From assembly GCA_025331435.1 (NCBI GenBank), contig JAIWNI010000072.1, forward strand, positions 1-64,000: a DNA stretch of 64,000 nucleotides. The letters run 5' to 3'. The notes beneath the pieces were generated by a model, which saw only the letters and a list, made by a program, of their open reading frames with translations, was not told the DNA's origin and did no database searches. This stretch comes from Choanephora cucurbitarum (Eukaryota > Mucoromycota > Mucoromycetes > Mucorales > Choanephoraceae). Below, one piece after another: positions 1 to 9,604 of the stretch (position 1 is the stretch's first letter; each line of letters opens with the position of its first letter). Position numbers and translations under genes: made by a program.

Positions 1-180
1 ACCAAAAGAGATAAACCAAAAGAGATAAACCAAAAAGAGATAAACCAGAGAAAAGAGTGTAGTATAAACCAGAGAGTAGACCAAGGAGTAGACCAGAAAA
101 GGAGATAAAAAAAGAGTAAACCAAAGAGTAATAAACCAGAGAGTAATAAACCAGAGAGAAAACCAGTAGAGAGATTTGTA
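1..180. repeat. Degenerate A-rich tandem repeat
   Basis: Short units of the type 'gagataaacca' / 'agtaataaaccagag' recur with spacing variation from the window edge to about base 180. No coding frame is present. It probably continues to the left of the window, so its true length is unknown. Confidence 0.6.
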
Positions 181-219
181 TATTTGAATAAGAGAACCCC
201 TGTAATGAGCACCAAATAT

Positions 220-1435
220 GTTACAGGACAAAGGATAGTTTTTGCAGTAACTTGTAAAAGAGAATCAAAGAGATATAACAGAGCAATCAGGCAGCAAGGT
301 TATATGTAATGAGCACCACGTTGTTTAGGTAACGAACCGTAAAGTAAAGTAAGATAAAAGAATAAAGAAATATCAAGAAGAGATGTAATAAGAGAATACA
401 ATGATCTGTAACAAGTATCAAGGGAACTAATCAAATAAGTGGATTTAGGTAGTGAATATATGTCAAACTACAACCAAGTGTAAAGTAAATAAGATAGATA
501 ATAGTTAAGTTTATTGATAAGAAATGTTAAAGAGTTTATATACTATTCTAAAAGAAGTCATGTTGGACTTGCAAACTAATAATTTAAACAGTCAAGTTAA
601 TGAGTCATCATGTAATGGATTATTAATACATGTTCAAAAGTTCTAATCATTATGAATGGAAAGTCAAGGAAGGATTCTAATAATTTGTTGTGTAATAAGA
701 GATCAAGAGGAGCTGTCAAAGAGCTAAATACTAAATAGGTAATACAGAGTTGAAATCAAAGTGGCGAAAAGAAGTCAGAAAATAATTGTGTACTAGGAAA
801 ATCCTGTGCGTAACAACGGGACAAAGTCAGATATTTGTCAGTAACTAGTAGGTTTTTATTTTAAGCATTGTTACAAGACAAAGTATCGTTTTTGCAGTAA
901 CTTGTAAAAGAGAATCAAAGAGATATAACGGAGCAATCAGGCAGCAAGGCTATATGTAATGAGCACCACGTTGTTTAGGTAACGAACCGTAAAGTAAAGT
1001 AAGATAAAAGAGTAAAGAAATATAAAGAAGAGATGTAATAAGACAATACAATGATCTGTAACAAGTATCAAGGGAGCTAATCAAATAAGTGGATTTAGGT
1101 AGTGAATATATGTCAAACTATAACCAAGTGTAAAGTTAATAAAAGAGAGATTCGAAGAGTCCATGTCTTGTTTTAAAAGAAGTTATGTTGGATTTATAAA
1201 CTAATAGTTTAAACAATCAAGCTAATGAGCCATTATGCGACGGATTATTCATACATGTCCAAAGGCTCTAATCACTATGAATGGAAAGGCAGAGAAGCTG
1301 TCAAATGAATCAGATGCTAAATAGGAAATATAGATTTGAGTTTAGAGTAGAATTTACTAGGAAATTTTCTGTGCGCAACAATTGATATAACAGAGTAGTT
1401 AGGCGGCAAGATTATATGTAAAGAGCATCAGGTTT
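220..1435. repeat. Diverged direct duplication with 650-bp spacing, plus a partial third copy
   Basis: Bases 220 to about 760 recur at 870 to about 1345. The first 270 bases of each copy are nearly identical (shared 'gtaatgagcaccacg', 'aggtaacgaaccgtaaag'), and the later part is diverged with deletions. A third, shorter match to the start of the unit lies at about 1385-1435. Neither copy has an open frame. This looks like an old segmental or satellite-like duplication in transposon-rich DNA; no family is recognised. Confidence 0.75.
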
Positions 1436-2542
1436 CAAGTCGTCCACCTAAGCGTATAGATAAACGAACAATATTGAATCTGTTACATAATTTTTGTTGG
1501 CAAGAAGTGCTAAATGACATTGATCTGCTCCTTTTATCTATTGCTTTCAGGCAGTTGTTATTAGAAAAAAGATATTATCTCTTTTCTCTAAATACTACTT
1601 CAACAGCAACATTTGTAAACACTACGGTGCAGATTCCGCGCCAAAAACTATACAATTTGTAAAAAAGAAAACTCTCTGAGAGGATTAGCTTAATTTCACA
1701 CTGGCGAGCAAAATCGAATGACTATTGTTCAATCATAATCAAAGACTAATTTCATATGGGTCATCCTGCTCTTACAGGTTTTGATTAGTTCTTACAAAAG
1801 CAAATGGCTTTGAGAGGATCGAAGAGCTTTGAGTGAGTATGTTTCCTGAAAGAATGGCATGCTTTGACTATTTTGTATAGCGTCATTAAAATAATAGGTA
1901 TGCTTATTCAATGACTTGGGTCAAATTGGATTCTTCTAGTGTATAGAAATGTAGATCCTATTTTATATTATAGGTTCTTCTTTATCGTCTTTTGTATCTC
2001 AGCCTTTCTTTTTTATCGTTTTTTCAGGATAATGCCTGGAAATCCTCCAGTTCGAATGGTATGCTCAGATATCAGATGCGCCTTCTGATTGACTTTTGAG
2101 AGCCACCTCTGTTAAAAAGATGGAACATCCACCTTAGTTTTAGCCTTTTATGCTGCGCTTAAGATAATCTGATATAGGGAACCAGTAACTACTTCAATTT
2201 GTTTTTCTCTTGTCTCCTTTTATTTTCTCGAAACCCTATAGAGCAGATAGCTTATAAAGAGCAATGGAATCAGTCATCAGATGAGCCAGCAGCAAGCGGG
2301 AAAAATGATTTGGAAAACGAACAATAGATTGATAGACTATCCACGAAAAATACAAATTAGAGCTCGCTTGATACAAAAGTACTGTTGATCATTGACACGT
2401 CTTTTTACCAATGAGTTGTTCATTGTTCTTCGAGTTGCATGTTTGAGTACGGAATCAGCAAGAGAAGCGATAGCAGGTGCATCAATATCAAATAGGAGAG
2501 CAGTTTGACACCAAGAATGGACTTTTCGACCTTCTGTACAGC
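1436..2542. other. Intergenic DNA, nothing recognised
   Basis: About 1.1 kb of AT-rich sequence without a convincing frame on either strand. The longest frame (1474-1662) is short, lacks recognisable motifs and is probably chance. It ends where a DIRS-derived fragment begins at 2543. Confidence 0.5.
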
Positions 2543-2838
2543 AATACCGACGTTGATGAGACGAAGACTGAAAATGTGGTACACACCCGCCCCTCTTTCT
2601 GGTCTCGTTTCTTCTAGTGACTCTTATATTGTTATTTTTTATTATTACTTAGTTTACCCTCCCCTCAAAAGAAAAAAAAATTGAATTGAAGTGCTTAGCA
2701 CGAAAGATATAAGGGAAAAGGGTATTTATTATTTTTTTTATTATATTTAAAGGAAAATAAAGCGTGGCTCAGAGAGCATGTACCACATTGGAAGTTGGAG
2801 TCGAGTCAACAAGGATTGCTTTAGGTACGACAAGCAAC
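2543..2838 (+). mobile_element. Mini-DIRS (non-autonomous derivative of DIRS-A)
   Basis: The segment starts with AAT followed by the right half of the DIRS-A internal complementary region (as at 7026-7064). It continues through the same 3' untranslated region and inverted terminal repeat (as at 7100-7276) and then ends in the reverse complement of the DIRS-A left tip (ending acaagcaac). All coding sequence is missing, yet both outer tips match genuine DIRS-A tips in reverse orientation. I infer a small derivative that integrated with two usable ends rather than a random truncation. Confidence 0.7.
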
Positions 2839-2953
2839 ACAATGACTTGCACAGTCAAAAAACTTGTCAACTGTATTAATTTACCGCCACCGAAAATTCT
2901 TATTGCTTGTCGTACCTAAAGCAATCCTTGTTGACTCGACTCCAACTTCCAAT

Positions 2954-3038
2954 GTGGTACATGCTCTCTGAGCCACGCTTTATTTTCCTTTAAATATAAT
3001 AAAAAAAATAATAAATACCCTTTTCCCTTATATCTTTC
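2954..3038 (+). repeat. DIRS-A left inverted terminal repeat
   Basis: Reverse complement of 7192-7276, starting gtggtacatgctctctgagc and ending at tatctttc. It contains the T/A-rich 'aataataaataccc' stretch. The gag start codon follows 24 bases later, so the repeat probably carries the element's promoter (inference). Confidence 0.85.
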
Positions 3039-3061
3039 TAAGCCGCGCACCGTGGAGAACT

Positions 3062-3949
3062 ATGACTGATAACACTCCAAATGATACATCTCCCCAAGAA
3101 CAACCAATCATGTTCACAAAAGAACAGGCCTTCGAGCTCTTCAAAGAATGGCAGCAACAGTCCCGCCAAGACCGCGAAACAGCATCTAATGCACGAGATT
3201 TACCCCTTGACATCCAAACAATCCTGGACGAAACCCCCACTCCAGAGCTTAATCAGAATATACAGCAATACAAACGACAAATTCAACACTACTACCATGA
3301 AGAATGGACCCGGGGAGAAACTACCAACAAAGAGTTTATCCAACGACTTAAACATCACCCAATGGATGCCTATCAAATGGTCACCAATACATACAAGCAT
3401 GCGGACCACTGCCGCCTTACAGCCAGAGCAGCAACAGAATTATATGAACAACAACTTCTCCTGTTCAACAACCAGACTTCGCTCAACCATGACGAAGTAC
3501 AAGCACTTTTGGGGACGGTCATTGAAGGTGCCAAACGTCTGGCTATCCTATCATGGATCGCAGCAAAAAATTATGATGAAGATGCCAGAGACATTACATA
3601 CAAAGCAATTAGACCACCTCCAGGTCTCCAGATACAAGGGCGCCGCAGTGATGCTTCAGGTAAGAAAGAAGCCTTTGACCAAGATTTCATGGAACAGTAC
3701 AACGAGAGACGATTCCAGCAAAGCCTCTTGCGAGCAGCAGCCCACCCACAAACCTCCTCCAGAGGTAGATACAACAATCACAGAGGAGGAAATGGACATC
3801 AGCATTTTGGAGGACGGGGCCGAGGTGGGGCCCCAAGATTCTTCGACAACCACAACAAACCAACCTTCAGCCATTCCCCAAAGTATCACCAACACAACAA
3901 CAACAGCAACAACCACAACAACAACAACAACAACAACACACCCCAATAA
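3062..3949 (+). CDS. DIRS-A gag-like protein
   Basis: First frame of DIRS-A, 295 residues, starting 24 bases after the left terminal repeat. The N-terminal two thirds is a charged helical region with Gln/Glu-rich segments. From about residue 235 it turns into an RG/GG-rich stretch (RGRYNNHRGGN, GGRGRGG), and it ends in an Asn/His/Gln homopolymer region. RG-rich tails are typical nucleic-acid-binding parts of structural proteins. The position and the similar layout of the DIRS-B first frame (10256-11131) support a gag role in packaging element RNA. No zinc knuckle is present. The identification rests on position and composition, not on a diagnostic catalytic motif. Confidence 0.7.
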   Translation: MTDNTPNDTSPQEQPIMFTKEQAFELFKEWQQQSRQDRETASNARDLPLDIQTILDETPTPELNQNIQQYKRQIQHYYHEEWTRGETTNKEFIQRLKHHPMDAYQMVTNTYKHADHCRLTARAATELYEQQLLLFNNQTSLNHDEVQALLGTVIEGAKRLAILSWIAAKNYDEDARDITYKAIRPPPGLQIQGRRSDASGKKEAFDQDFMEQYNERRFQQSLLRAAAHPQTSSRGRYNNHRGGNGHQHFGGRGRGGAPRFFDNHNKPTFSHSPKYHQHNNNSNNHNNNNNNNTPQ

Positions 3950-3996
3950 CGCAACTAAGTGTAACTTCCAACCTTCTACCAGTTCCACCAAATACA

Positions 3997-6012
3997 TTGC
4001 AGTACCACCTCCCACTACCATCTACAACATTACCAACACAACCGATACAACCGACACAACCGATACAACCGACAGCACCTTTTCAACAACTTCAACATTC
4101 ATCTCATCATTACACAGTAACCCAGGATGGAATCCTTCCTGGGGGCAGACTCCAACACTTTCAACACAATTGGACACAAATCACCTCCCACCAATGGCCG
4201 ATTTCAGTAGTTTCACAAGGTTTTCAAATTCAATGGGCTCACAAGCCGATGCCTTGGAAACCCTCACACATGTCTTTAAACGCAATCGAAACGGAAGCTG
4301 TTTCAGCAGCGGTAGAGAAGTTCCTTACAGCAGGAATTATCGAAACCTCTCCTTCCCAAAGCAAAAACTTTCTATCAAATTTTTTCACAATAAAAGAACC
4401 CAACAAACGACGACCCATTTTGGACTGTCAAAAGTTGAACAAATTTGTGCAATGCAACCATTTCAAAATGGAAGGAATTCCCGCTTTAAGAGACATATTA
4501 GAAAAAGACGACCTCATGTGCAAGATCGATCTAAAAGACGCATATGTCGTTGTACCAATTCACCAACAATCTCGTCAATTCCTCACTTTTCAACATCAAG
4601 GGACGGTGTATCAATACAAAACTCTCGCATTCGGTCTCAGCGTTGCTCCGAGAGTGTTCAGCAAGTTAATGCGCTTTGCTCTGGAACCCCTACGAAAGCA
4701 AGGAGTTCGTCTGGTATATTATTTAGACGACATTTGTCTTCTAGAAAAACATCCAAAAAGACTAATGGAGCTAACAACTCGAGTGATATCGCATTTAGAG
4801 CGACTAGGTTTCCTAATCAACAGGGAAAAAAGTGTCTTTACACCGTCAAGAATCCAAGACTTTTTAGGTTTTCAATTCAACTCAAAAAAAATGATCATCA
4901 CCGTTCCGCAAACCAAAATGCAAAAGATCATCCAACGAGTCAAAAAGAGCCTCGAACTGACTTCAACACAGAGCTGTCGATGGTTCGCAGGACTCCTAGG
5001 GAAGATGACTTCGGTGATACCAGCAATAGGGGAAGCCCTATTACACATTCGATACCTTCAAAGAGATCTGGCACACAACTTACGTCAACACAAGAACTGG
5101 GACGGACCCTATCTTATCAGCGAACAAGCAAAGGAGGAACTGAGATGGTGGAAGCAGTTTGCATCACAAAAGAATGGCCTTCCGATTCAAACACTGCCGA
5201 TTGCGAAACCCAGCATCACCATTTACACAGACTCATCAGACACGGGATGGGGAATATCGTCCAAAGACATGAAGACATTCGGATTTTGGACAGAGGAAGA
5301 GCAGGTAACCTCTATAAACGTGCGAGAACTAAAAGCAATATTTTTCGCTTTGAAGCTGCATGCCAAAAAATACCACGGACAGACAATCGAAGTATTTTCG
5401 GACAACAAAACAGCATTGAAGTATACCACAAAATCAGGGGGAACTACCTCGATTTTGCTGCAAGAGCTTGCCGTACAGATACAAGATCTCTGCAACAAGT
5501 ACAATCTCCAAGTGACCTACCATCATATTCCAGGTGTGGAGAACATAGCAGCGGATCAACTAAGCCGAATGCCGAAGAAGCCGTTATACGAAGCAGCAAT
5601 CCCCTGGAAAACCTTCCAGTCGATACAGCACAGATTCGGACCTCTGACAATGGATGCCTTTGCATCACGCCAGAATACAAAACTCCCACACTTCTGGAGT
5701 CTACGACCGGACCCGGAGGCGCAAGCGACGGACGCACTCCATCAACAGTGGCCACACAGGGGTCTTTACCTGTTCCCACCGTGGAAGTTGATCCCGAAGG
5801 TCCTACAGAAGATGAAACGAGAGAAGTTACAGTCAGCAGTACTGATCTCTCCATACTGGCCAACACAACACTGGTTCCCCATGTTACTACAGATGAATCA
5901 ATTATCACCCCCCTTCCCATTTCAAATGGGCAAGTGGAAAATGGTCGCATGGAAACTATCCGGGAAAAGCGTAAGGAACAAGGTATCAATGAGACATCAG
6001 CACGATTTTTAG
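3997..6012 (+). CDS. DIRS-A reverse transcriptase / RNase H
   Basis: 671 residues in the phase -1 to gag. A Pro/Gln/Thr-rich leader with a short nucleotide repeat (about 4033-4075) precedes the polymerase. RT motifs include RRPILDCQKLNKF, KIDLKDAYVVVPI and the active site YYLDD (nucleotides about 4717-4731). RNase H follows with the catalytic acids in TIYTDSSDTGWG, NVRELKAI and EVFSDNKTAL and a late ENIAADQLSR. A conserved DIRS-type segment comes after it (MDAFASR, RPDPEAQATDA, LYLFPPWKLI). It copies element RNA to DNA before recombinase-mediated integration. The true start is uncertain because the first Met sits in low-complexity sequence. The frame is entirely overlapped by another open frame that leads into the recombinase. 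Confidence 0.9.
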   Translation: MQYHLPLPSTTLPTQPIQPTQPIQPTAPFQQLQHSSHHYTVTQDGILPGGRLQHFQHNWTQITSHQWPISVVSQGFQIQWAHKPMPWKPSHMSLNAIETEAVSAAVEKFLTAGIIETSPSQSKNFLSNFFTIKEPNKRRPILDCQKLNKFVQCNHFKMEGIPALRDILEKDDLMCKIDLKDAYVVVPIHQQSRQFLTFQHQGTVYQYKTLAFGLSVAPRVFSKLMRFALEPLRKQGVRLVYYLDDICLLEKHPKRLMELTTRVISHLERLGFLINREKSVFTPSRIQDFLGFQFNSKKMIITVPQTKMQKIIQRVKKSLELTSTQSCRWFAGLLGKMTSVIPAIGEALLHIRYLQRDLAHNLRQHKNWDGPYLISEQAKEELRWWKQFASQKNGLPIQTLPIAKPSITIYTDSSDTGWGISSKDMKTFGFWTEEEQVTSINVRELKAIFFALKLHAKKYHGQTIEVFSDNKTALKYTTKSGGTTSILLQELAVQIQDLCNKYNLQVTYHHIPGVENIAADQLSRMPKKPLYEAAIPWKTFQSIQHRFGPLTMDAFASRQNTKLPHFWSLRPDPEAQATDALHQQWPHRGLYLFPPWKLIPKVLQKMKREKLQSAVLISPYWPTQHWFPMLLQMNQLSPPFPFQMGKWKMVAWKLSGKSVRNKVSMRHQHDF

Positions 6013-7100
6013 AGCATAGCAGAAGAAATACAACAAACAAACACTACAACATGTACTGGAATAAATGGGTGACTTGGTGTAGTCAACAAGCTCCCCAAAT
6101 AGATCCCAAAGAATACAATACTCTAGCTGTTCTCCAATTTCTCACAGATAACCGATCATACGCCTACTCCACGTTGAATGGTTTCCGTTCTTCTATTGCA
6201 TCCGTGTTCCGATCCCTACACCCTGATAAAACTCCAATTGCAGAAGTTGATTTGATCCAAGAATTTTTCAGGTCTAAGAAACTTCAAGAAGTCCGAATAC
6301 CCTCTACCGCACAACTAAGAACTTGGGATACAGACATTATGGTGTCCTACATCCTGGCCAACTATGCCTCATCTGAAAACCTCTCCTTGTACGATCTTCA
6401 GCAGAAGACAGTCCTCTTAGTCTGCCTCTCAACAATGGCTCGTCCTAGATCTGATGTCGGACGACTTCAATTCAGAGATGTTTTATTTGATTGGTCCCAA
6501 GACAAGCCGATTTCCTTGACACTTCATTTTCGAGAAGCAAAGGAAACTCAGGTGAAAACCTGTACGCTAGGGTTGATAGAAGTTGAAGAACTCTGTCCGG
6601 TGAGAACTGCATACCTATTTACAGAGAAATCAAAACCTCTTCGAGTCCGGCTACCAGCGGATCACACTTACTTTCTAGCACACATTGAAGATATAGAACA
6701 GGTCAATTCCATCCGTCCTTCCACTCTGTCCTCATGGATCAAGACCTCGATGCAAAAAGCTGGCATAGATACCAGGACTTACAAACCACATTCTGTTCGC
6801 TCGGCCTCTAGCACAAAAGCGGTTGAAAAAGGTTCTTCGGTGGATGCCGTAAAACAACATGCAAACTGGAGCCTTCATTCCAACACGTTTGAAAAGCACT
6901 ACTACAAACCGATCACCCAACAGGCTTCAAGTACTCAGATTGCAAATTCAATTTTTTCTACGGAGAACAATACCACATTGGAAGTTGGAGTCGAGTCAAC
7001 AAGGATTGCTTTAGGTACGACAAGCAATACCGACGTTGATGAGACGAAGACTGAAAATGTGGTACACACCCGCCCCTCTTTCTGGTCTCGTTTCTTCTAG
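5949..7100 (+). CDS. DIRS-A tyrosine recombinase
   Basis: 384 residues from the Met at 5949. The same frame is actually open without a stop from 3081, so translation might begin upstream or by frameshifting. An N-terminal SAM-like core-binding region (YNMYWNKWVTWCSQQ) precedes the catalytic domain. The catalytic residues expected of tyrosine recombinases are visible: Arg in MARPRSDVGRLQ, the H-x-x-R box in YKPHSVRSASST, a Trp in HANWSLHSN, and the nucleophilic Tyr in FEKHYYKP. It integrates a circular DNA intermediate without an integrase or target duplication. The 3' end of this gene contains the internal complementary region, so the last roughly 40 codons also encode the sequence of both element tips. 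Confidence 0.9.
   Translation: METIREKRKEQGINETSARFLEHSRRNTTNKHYNMYWNKWVTWCSQQAPQIDPKEYNTLAVLQFLTDNRSYAYSTLNGFRSSIASVFRSLHPDKTPIAEVDLIQEFFRSKKLQEVRIPSTAQLRTWDTDIMVSYILANYASSENLSLYDLQQKTVLLVCLSTMARPRSDVGRLQFRDVLFDWSQDKPISLTLHFREAKETQVKTCTLGLIEVEELCPVRTAYLFTEKSKPLRVRLPADHTYFLAHIEDIEQVNSIRPSTLSSWIKTSMQKAGIDTRTYKPHSVRSASSTKAVEKGSSVDAVKQHANWSLHSNTFEKHYYKPITQQASSTQIANSIFSTENNTTLEVGVESTRIALGTTSNTDVDETKTENVVHTRPSFWSRFF
6971..7064 (+). repeat. DIRS-A internal complementary region
   Basis: The left half (taccacattggaag ... acaagcaa) is the reverse complement of the left tip (2903-2960). The right half (aataccgacg ... atgtggta) is the reverse complement of the right tip (7270-7309). The halves meet at AAT, the same triplet duplicated as ATT at the element ends. 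This is the hallmark of DIRS elements and acts as a template for ligating the ends into a circle. Confidence 0.9.
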
Positions 7101-7191
7101 TGACTCTTATATTGTTATTTTTTATTATTACTTAGTTTACCCTCCCCTCAAAAAAAAAAAAAAAAAAAAATTGAATTGAAGTGCTTAGCAC

Positions 7192-7276
7192 GAAAGATAT
7201 AAGGGAAAAGGGTATTTATTATTTTTTTTATTATATTTAAAGGAAAATAAAGCGTGGCTCAGAGAGCATGTACCAC
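7192..7276 (-). repeat. DIRS-A right inverted terminal repeat
   Basis: Reverse complement of 2954-3038. It follows an A-tract (7149-7170) in the 3' untranslated region that is longer than in the mini-DIRS copy (2668-2680). Confidence 0.85.
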
Positions 7277-7361
7277 ATTTTCAGTCTTCGTCTCATCAAC
7301 GTCGGTATTTACAACCACTGACCCGATCCCTGAGTTTAAAATAATCTGGTTTACAGCCACT

Positions 7362-7442
7362 TTATTTACAACCACCTTATTTACAACCACCTTATTTACA
7401 ACCACCTTATTTACAACCACCCTTATTCACAACCACCCTTAG
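7362..7442. repeat. Tandem 15-bp repeats in the MULE left end
   Basis: Four to five copies of 'cttatttacaaccac' followed by 'cttattcacaaccaccctt'. The same unit occurs inverted, in fewer copies, in the right end (about 14432-14476). Subterminal repeats of this kind are often transposase-binding sites (inference). Confidence 0.8.
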
Positions 7443-7482
7443 ACATACCATCAAACCATAGTTTCTAGCCTTTCTTGAAATA

Positions 7483-9572
7483 ATGATAAGTGAAAATTTA
7501 CAAAAAGTTCCTGAAGTCCTTCCCGAACTTCCTCGAAGCATCGATAAAGAATCTCTTAATACTCTTATTAAAGAGTATGCAACTAGAAACAATTTTGCAG
7601 TTTCTATTACAAGATCCGACGCAAAAAGACTAGTTTATCAATGCGTGAAAAGTGGCAAACATAGAGAAGACTACAAGCGCATTGAAGACGTTAATAAGCA
7701 ACGAGATAAAATGAGTGTAAAGACAAACTGTCCTTTTACCATTAGATTCTCTAAAGTTAAAAGCAAAGGCACTCTTAGTCTTATTGAGCCTCACGATGAA
7801 CGTGAACTGTGCCATAACCATTCTCTTGACATACTTGAAATGTTGTCTGTACCAAAAGGACGTAAGAATAACCTTGAGCCAAGCGAGATGAAGAAAGTCA
7901 GTTTCGGTCTTGAGTTAGACTTGGCACCTAGCAAAATTCAAGAATCTATTAGTAGAGATGGCAGCTATAACAAGCTAACTGCAATTGACATCAAAAACAT
8001 GAAGCAAGACTATAAGAGACAAAGTCACCAATCCTCGTTTAAAGCGTCTAGTAATGAAGCATCAGATTTGATCAATCGAATGCAAAGTGACGGGTTTACT
8101 GTATTCTATGACTTTAATGAAGCAAGTTTCCTGAAGTCGATTCTCTTCGCCAACAGTAAAATGATTGAAAGAACAAAGCAATTCCCTGAAGTAATGGTAA
8201 TCGATGTCACATACAAAACAAACAATCTTGGAATGCCTTTGATTGGTGTGTATGGTGTAAGCAACATTGGAAGAAATGCTTTAAAAAGCTTTCCTGTAGC
8301 GTTTGCCTGGGTCTCGAACGAGCAAGAGTCCACTTACAACTGGGTTCTTTTAAAGCTGATTCAATTACTAGGAGGCATTTCGTCAGAAACTGTGTTTATT
8401 ATTGATAAGTGCACAGCTTTAAGAAATTCATTAAGCAGACACTTTTCTGAAAACAAAAAGCTTCTTTGTACATGGCATATGTTAAACAATCTTGATGACC
8501 ATTTTAATAAGAAGACATTCAAGAACAGCAAGACCATAGATGATTTCAAGTCGTACGTCAAAGCTTTGATTAATTTGCCAAGCTTCACCGAATTTTCAAA
8601 GTACAGTAATCTAATCAATGAAATTCTTTACGACGACAATTGTTTCGTCTCAAAAGATGAGAGGATCAAGTTCAAGGAATATTATAAAACCGAGTGGAAG
8701 CTTTGTCTACATCAGTGGGCAGCCAACTACACATCAAAAGTAAGGAACATGGGCTGTACTACTTCTCAAAGAGCAGAAAGTGGCCATGGAGCAATGAAGA
8801 ATGGCATGAACTCAGCACAACAGCTTTGCATCGCCTTTGAAAAAATCAGCGATTACTTGAGACGCTTTGATCGCAATTTCAATGAGCAAGAGCTGAAAGA
8901 AAGGCTAGCTGCGACATTCTCATAAGTGGTGATGATCAATTGAACCATCTCCGTGGAAAAATTGGTCATTTCGCTCTTTATAAGCTTCGAGAAGAACTTT
9001 ACAAAGAACGGCCAGTAATCCCTGCACAATACTCGGAATGTGTTTGTAAAAATCGAGTTGTGTATGGGCTGCTATGCTGTCATCAAATGGACAGATTAAA
9101 GCAAAGCAGAATCGAGTTGATTGATGTACCTCAACGTTGGTGGATATCTAAAGCTGATGAATATGCTCATGAACCATTGAAGAGCTTCACAAAGCCATGG
9201 GTTAAATATTTGCTTGCACTTGATGAAGCATTCCGTGTAGCAGAAGGAGATGTAGTTGAAACGTCTCGTTTAACATATGTACTTGAAGATCTTCTGCATA
9301 CAGATAACAATTCCTTTGTTGATGGTAGCTCTAGAACCAAGTTGGAATCTGGAGGCATCCCTCCTTTGCAATTACCAGAAGCAAGTGAAGTAAAAAAACC
9401 GGGAAGACCACCAAAATCTCAAAGACTATCTTCGCATCCCAAAGACTTTGCCAATGCTAGTTTTAGAAAGCAGTACAGTAAAATTGATCTGAAGAAAAAG
9501 CAAGAAGACGAAGAAGAAAAGAAAGAAGAAGATGAAGAAGATGAAGAAGAAGAAGAAGAAAAAAAGAATTAA
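7483..9572 (+). pseudogene. MULE transposase, frameshifted
   Basis: The N-terminal frame 7483-8925 and the C-terminal frame 8940-9572 belong to one protein. A single-base indel near 8910-8925 separates them: the second frame reads ISGDDQLNHLRGK directly across the first frame's stop. Domains in order are a FAR1-like zinc region (TNCPFTIRF ... ELCHNHSLD), and a DDE core with Asp in VMVIDVTYKTN, Asp in FIIDKCTALRN, the C/H box LLCTWHM and Glu in SQRAESGHGAMK. A SWIM zinc finger follows (ECVCKNRVVYGLLCCHQ), then an AT-hook-like KKPGRPPKS and a Lys/Glu-rich tail ending in a GAA repeat. The family cuts and pastes DNA flanked by long terminal repeats. A very small intron at the break cannot be formally excluded, but no usable GT...AG pair restores the frame. 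Confidence 0.85.
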
Positions 9573-9604
9573 AATACGCGGACTTCTATAGTAGTTCGTT
9601 GGGA

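Larger units (their letters stand above)
2902..7306 (+). mobile_element. DIRS-A tyrosine-recombinase retrotransposon, apparently intact
   Basis: A complete DIRS architecture is visible: inverted terminal repeats (2954-3038 and 7192-7276), unequal unique tips, an internal complementary region (6971-7064) that joins reverse complements of both tips, and gag-like, RT/RNase H and tyrosine recombinase frames in three different phases. It is inserted in the left terminal repeat of the MULE at an ATT: ATT is present at 2902-2904 and again at 7307-7309, so removing the element restores the MULE terminus read at the other end. No frame break is visible, so it may be recently active. Confidence 0.9.

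Noticed and set aside
1474..1662. 62-codon frame in the left repeat-rich region
   Set aside because: No motif, no similarity to neighbours, isolated in non-coding DNA; chance frame.
3656..4021. Minus-strand frame opposite DIRS-A gag rich in Val
   Set aside because: Produced by the antisense of the Asn/Gln-rich tail; no independent features.
7362..7442. CRISPR-like array of short repeats
   Set aside because: The repeats are directly adjacent without unique spacers, belong to a MULE terminus, and the genome is eukaryotic.
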